A stretch of DNA of 64,000 nucleotides from Lentzea xinjiangensis (GTDB lineage: Bacteria; Actinomycetota; Actinomycetes; Mycobacteriales; Pseudonocardiaceae), in NCBI RefSeq assembly GCF_900110955.1, contig NZ_FOFR01000008.1, forward strand, positions 124,001 through 188,000. Direction: 5' to 3'. The notes under the pieces are model-generated. The model was not told the DNA's origin. It did no database searches and worked only from the letters and a program-made list of their open reading frames with translations. Both the position numbers and the translations under genes were made by a program. This document shows positions 62,606 to 64,000 of this stretch, piece by piece. Position 1 is the stretch's first letter. Every line of letters begins with the position of its first letter.

Positions 62606-64000
62606 TTACAGCAAGCCGGCAGCACGGGCCCACCGGTACTTGGCACCCAGCACTGCGACAGGCTTCTCCGTTGTGTACGGATAAGCAACCACTCCGTTCC
62701 GGTACAGGTACTCGCTGGCTTCCTCGACCTCGACGTCACCGGCGAGCGAGGCGACAACGGGCTTGTGGATGCCGTTGGACCGGTACTCCTCCACCACGTC
62801 GACCACGAGCTTCGCGAACACCATCGGCGGTGTGATGATGGTGTGCCAGTAGCCGAGGATCAGCGAATGGATGCGGTCGTCCGCGAGGCCGAGCGCGATC
62901 GTGTTCCGGTACGTGGAGGGCGGTTCCCCGCCGGTGATGTCGACGGGGTTGCCCGCCGCGCCGAAGGGCGGGATGAACTCGCGGAACGCCGCGTCCAGGT
63001 CGTCCGGGATGCTCATCAGGCGGAGGCCGTTGTCCACGCAGGCGTCCGAGAGCAGCACCCCGGAGCCGCCCGCGCCGGTGATGATGACGACGTTCTCGCC
63101 CTTCGGCGTCGCGAGCAGCGGGATGCCGCGCGCGTACTCCAGCAGGTCGTTCAGCCCTGGTGCGCGGATCACGCCGCTCTGCCTGAGGATGTCGTCGTAG
63201 ACCCGGTCGTCGCCCGCCAGCGCGCCGGTGTGCGAGCTGGCCGCCTTGGCCCCCTGGGCGGTCCGTCCCGCCTTGAGCACCACGACCGGTTTCTTCCGCG
63301 AGACCCGTTTCGCCGTCTCCGCGAAGGAACGGCCGTCCTTCAGGTCCTCCAGGTGCATCGCGACGAGCTGGGTGTTCGGGTCCTGCTCGAAGAACGTCAG
63401 CAGGTCGTCCTCGTCGATGTCGGCCTTGTTGCCCACACCGACGATCGCGGAGACGCCCATCCCCGAGGAACGGCTGAACCCGAGGATCGCCATGCCGATC
63501 CCGCCGCTCTGCGACGACAGGGCGACGCCGCCCTTGACGTCGTACGGCGTGCAGAACGTGGCCGAGAGGTTCTCCGGCGTGTAGTAGTAGCCGTAGATGT
63601 TGGGTCCGAGGATGCGGACACCGTGCTTGCGGGCGATCGCGACGATCTCGTCCTGCAGCTCGACGTTGCCCGTCTCGCCGAAGCCGGACGGGATCATGAT
63701 CGCGCCGGCGACGCCCTTCTTCCCCGCCTCCTCCAACGCCGCGGGAACGAACTTCGCCGGGATGGCGAAGACCGCGACGTCGACGTCCCCCGGTACGTCG
63801 GCGACGCTCGCGAACGCCTTGCGGTCGAGCACCTCGTCCGCCTTGGGGTTGACCGGGTGGATCTCGCCCTGGAAGCCGCCGTTGACGAGGTTCCTCATCA
63901 CCGAGTTGCCGATCTTGCCCTCTTCGTTCGAGGCACCGATCACGGCCACGGCCGACGGCTTCATGATCCGGTTCATCGAGGCGAGGATCTCGTCCCGCGT
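62606..64000 (-). CDS. NDP-forming acyl-CoA ligase alpha chain (5' end outside window)
   Basis: At least 456 residues. A CoA-binding Rossmann domain (MKPSAVAVIGASNEEGKIGNSVMRNLV, about 5-130) is followed by a ligase-CoA domain with the likely phosphohistidine in SSHTGALAGDD (about 245) and VIITGAGGSGVLLSDACVDNG. The ATP-grasp beta domain is not fused, so a separate beta gene is expected, probably just outside the window. The frame stays open past the ATG at 63976 (TRDEILASMNRIM) to the window edge, so the true start may lie beyond it. Such enzymes interconvert acids and acyl-CoA with ATP. The C-terminal HTIITPPMVFAKLVVDVV region is typical. Confidence 0.88.
   Translation of the reverse strand, partial: TRDEILASMNRIMKPSAVAVIGASNEEGKIGNSVMRNLVNGGFQGEIHPVNPKADEVLDRKAFASVADVPGDVDVAVFAIPAKFVPAALEEAGKKGVAGAIMIPSGFGETGNVELQDEIVAIARKHGVRILGPNIYGYYYTPENLSATFCTPYDVKGGVALSSQSGGIGMAILGFSRSSGMGVSAIVGVGNKADIDEDDLLTFFEQDPNTQLVAMHLEDLKDGRSFAETAKRVSRKKPVVVLKAGRTAQGAKAASSHTGALAGDDRVYDDILRQSGVIRAPGLNDLLEYARGIPLLATPKGENVVIITGAGGSGVLLSDACVDNGLRLMSIPDDLDAAFREFIPPFGAAGNPVDITGGEPPSTYRNTIALGLADDRIHSLILGYWHTIITPPMVFAKLVVDVVEEYRSNGIHKPVVASLAGDVEVEEASEYLYRNGVVAYPYTTEKPVAVLGAKYRWARAAGLL

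Noticed and set aside
1-64000. CRISPR arrays, tRNA or rRNA genes, transposases, integrases or attachment sites
   Set aside because: None recognised. The repeats found are short coding minisatellites without spacers.

Overview
The window reads as a chromosomal stretch of a high-GC filamentous actinomycete, most likely Pseudonocardiales (the Lentzea/Saccharothrix/Amycolatopsis neighbourhood). This rests on the strong G/C bias at third codon positions, frequent GTG/TTG starts, ATGA-type gene overlaps, two large AfsR/SARP regulators, DmdR/IdeR-type iron boxes and a CebR-type box. The genus call is inference. I see no tRNA, rRNA, CRISPR array, insertion sequence or phage gene.

Region 1 (1-9.8 kb), plant-polymer use: two ATPases of a Dpp/Opp-type importer are coupled to a GH2 beta-mannosidase. 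Next come a LacI-type sensor protein that has lost its DNA-binding domain, a secreted GH127 beta-L-arabinofuranosidase with a ricin-type lectin tail, a convergent AA10 LPMO under a CebR-like box, and a lipase-family hydrolase. A 15-bp minisatellite lies where the mannosidase ends and the regulator's HTH should be.

Region 2 (10-32.4 kb), siderophore: an AfsR-type regulator is followed by a cluster with the gene order of coelichelin cchC-J (two permeases, ATPase, lipoprotein, exporter half, three-module NRPS, exporter half, esterase). The three adenylation-domain codes read DINYWGGIGK, DFWNIGMVHK and DMENLGLINK, which match the coelichelin synthetase. Five iron boxes punctuate the cluster. The ornithine hydroxylase, formyltransferase and MbtH genes are not here.

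Region 3 (32.4-37.4 kb), stress operon: a membrane-anchored binding-protein-like gene, TelA, a binding-protein/VWA lipoprotein and an XpaC-like membrane protein.

Region 4 (37.8-49.1 kb), thiopeptide cluster: a second AfsR-type regulator, then a compact lactazole-like cluster lazA-F. It encodes a 59-residue precursor, split dehydratase, pyridine synthase, RRE/ThiF-like protein, YcaO and an elimination/dehydrogenase fusion. The precursor core differs from lactazole and has a longer Pro-rich tail. This is the most interesting system in the window.

Region 5 (49-64 kb), C1/aldehyde catabolism: an acyl-CoA dehydrogenase-like protein, an aldehyde dehydrogenase, a three-gene NAD-type formate dehydrogenase with an unusual split of its Fe-S domain, a decayed LysR gene, a ketopantoate-reductase-like protein, a GntR regulator with four matching operator-like sites, TerC, a small membrane protein, an Nramp-fold transporter without the metal-binding motif, and an NDP-forming acyl-CoA ligase alpha chain that runs off the window.
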